From NCBI GenBank assembly GCA_946055125.1, contig CAMGFF010000124.1:1-6699 (forward strand): a stretch of DNA of 6,699 nucleotides, written 5' to 3'. Below the pieces are notes generated by a model. That model was given only the letters and a program-made list of their open reading frames with translations, ran no database searches and had not been told where the DNA came from. The first letter of the stretch is position 1; every line of letters starts with the position of its first letter. The position numbers and the translations under genes are program-made. This stretch comes from an uncultured Prevotellaceae bacterium (GTDB taxonomy: Bacteria; Bacteroidota; Bacteroidia; Bacteroidales; Muribaculaceae). Of this stretch, positions 6,041 through 6,699 are shown piece after piece.

Positions 6041-6699
6041 ATGATGAGGAGAATAATGATAATGCTCATGGCGGCGCTTGCCACCACTGCAATGGCACAA
6101 AATGGGGCAACGCTCGCCGAGCAAGCCAATGCTGCCTACCAGAAGGACGACTTCAATGGCGCACTGAGCCTCTATGAGAAAGCTGCCAAGGAGGAAGGCA
6201 CATCGAGCCTGCTCTACTACAACATGGGTAACACGCACTACCGCCTTGGCAACATGGGCAAGGCCGTGCTGTGCTATGAGCGGGCCTTGGTGCTCGACCC
6301 CGCCAACGACGACGCACGCACCAATCTGGAATTTGTGAACGACAAGCTGCAACTGAAGATTGACCGAGGCTCATCGTTTGTGAGCGACACAATAGGAGGA
6401 TTTGTGCGCAGCCTTTCGAGCGACACTTGGGCGCATGCCGGCATTGCCACATTTTTGCTCTTCTTGATTGCTGTGGCAGTGTATGTCTTCGCCGATGCGG
6501 TAATCTTGCGCAAGATAGGCTTCTTTGGTGGTGGAGTGCTGCTGCTTGTGGCCATTGTGAGCAATGTTTGTGCTTTATATACTCACTCAATAGCAGTGAA
6601 TAAGAATTATGCCATAGTCACTATACCGTCGGCAACGCTGAGCACGTCGCCTCGCGTACCTAAGGACAAAAGCGAGGAGGCATTTATGCTGAGCGAGGG
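6041..6699 (+). CDS. batE: BatE, TPR and SH3-like membrane protein (3' end missing)
   Basis: An open frame of 219 codons with no stop before the window edge, so the C-terminus is absent. A signal peptide covers about 1-19 (RR at 3-4, cleavage after AMA). TPR repeats lie at about 23-57 and 58-103 (YYNMGNTHYRLGNMGKAV). Two hydrophobic helices follow at about 131-150 and 159-181. The stretch VNKNYAIVTIPSATLSTSP begins a bacterial SH3-like domain, and the final residues AFMLSEG fit its first conserved turn. Start 6041 is the first of two adjacent ATGs. GAGGAG at 6035-6040 touches it, so the second ATG at 6044 is equally possible. The gene begins six bases after the batD stop, implying coupling. 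BatE probably places a TPR adaptor and an SH3-like domain at the membrane as part of the Bat complex (inference). The TPR closely matches BatC. Confidence 0.9.
   Translation, partial: MMRRIMIMLMAALATTAMAQNGATLAEQANAAYQKDDFNGALSLYEKAAKEEGTSSLLYYNMGNTHYRLGNMGKAVLCYERALVLDPANDDARTNLEFVNDKLQLKIDRGSSFVSDTIGGFVRSLSSDTWAHAGIATFLLFLIAVAVYVFADAVILRKIGFFGGGVLLLVAIVSNVCALYTHSIAVNKNYAIVTIPSATLSTSPRVPKDKSEEAFMLSE

Overview
The window carries most of a Bacteroidetes aerotolerance (Bat) operon, all on the + strand. In order it holds an uncharacterised membrane protein with a DUF4381-like cytoplasmic part, then batA, batB, batC, batD and the first two thirds or so of batE, which runs off the right edge. The tandem von Willebrand factor A (VWA) proteins with complete metal-binding sites, the TPR protein with a Q/N/K-rich tail, the large BatD-type surface protein and the TPR/two-helix/SH3-like BatE are diagnostic for this locus in Bacteroidales. 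Roughly balanced base composition, heavy use of ATA for isoleucine, A-rich translation leaders and C-poor GTTA-type intergenic repeats would fit a gut Bacteroidales (Muribaculaceae or Prevotella-like), but the family cannot be fixed from this sequence alone.

Layout. Positions 23-1096 (membrane protein) and batA (1096-2088) overlap by one base. A 115-base spacer follows. batB (2204-3244) and batC (3241-4050) overlap by four bases (ATGA). A 163-base spacer follows. batD (4214-6034) and batE (from 6041) are six bases apart. The operon is therefore three tightly coupled gene pairs separated by two spacers, and both spacers begin with an array in which a GTTA core recurs every 7 bases. There is no RNA gene, mobile element, CRISPR array or convincing terminator, and no gene-free stretch above 300 bases.

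How the genes work together. In related bacteria this cluster follows a MoxR-type AAA+ ATPase gene and a DUF58 gene; both would lie just left of the window. BatA and BatB are expected to display metal-dependent VWA domains at the inner membrane. BatC and BatE supply TPR protein-binding surfaces in the periplasm, and BatD and the first protein have large periplasmic parts joined by one helix to a cytoplasmic helical module. The likely product is one envelope complex assembled or remodelled by MoxR. A role in oxygen tolerance was reported for Bacteroides fragilis, but the molecular activity is unknown.

The system itself is known. The less described observations are the heptad arrays at exactly the two uncoupled junctions, a 97-base stretch with no C on the + strand, and the finding that the six genes fall into three paralogous pairs (first gene/BatD, BatA/BatB, BatC/BatE), two of them visible as near-gapless shared modules.
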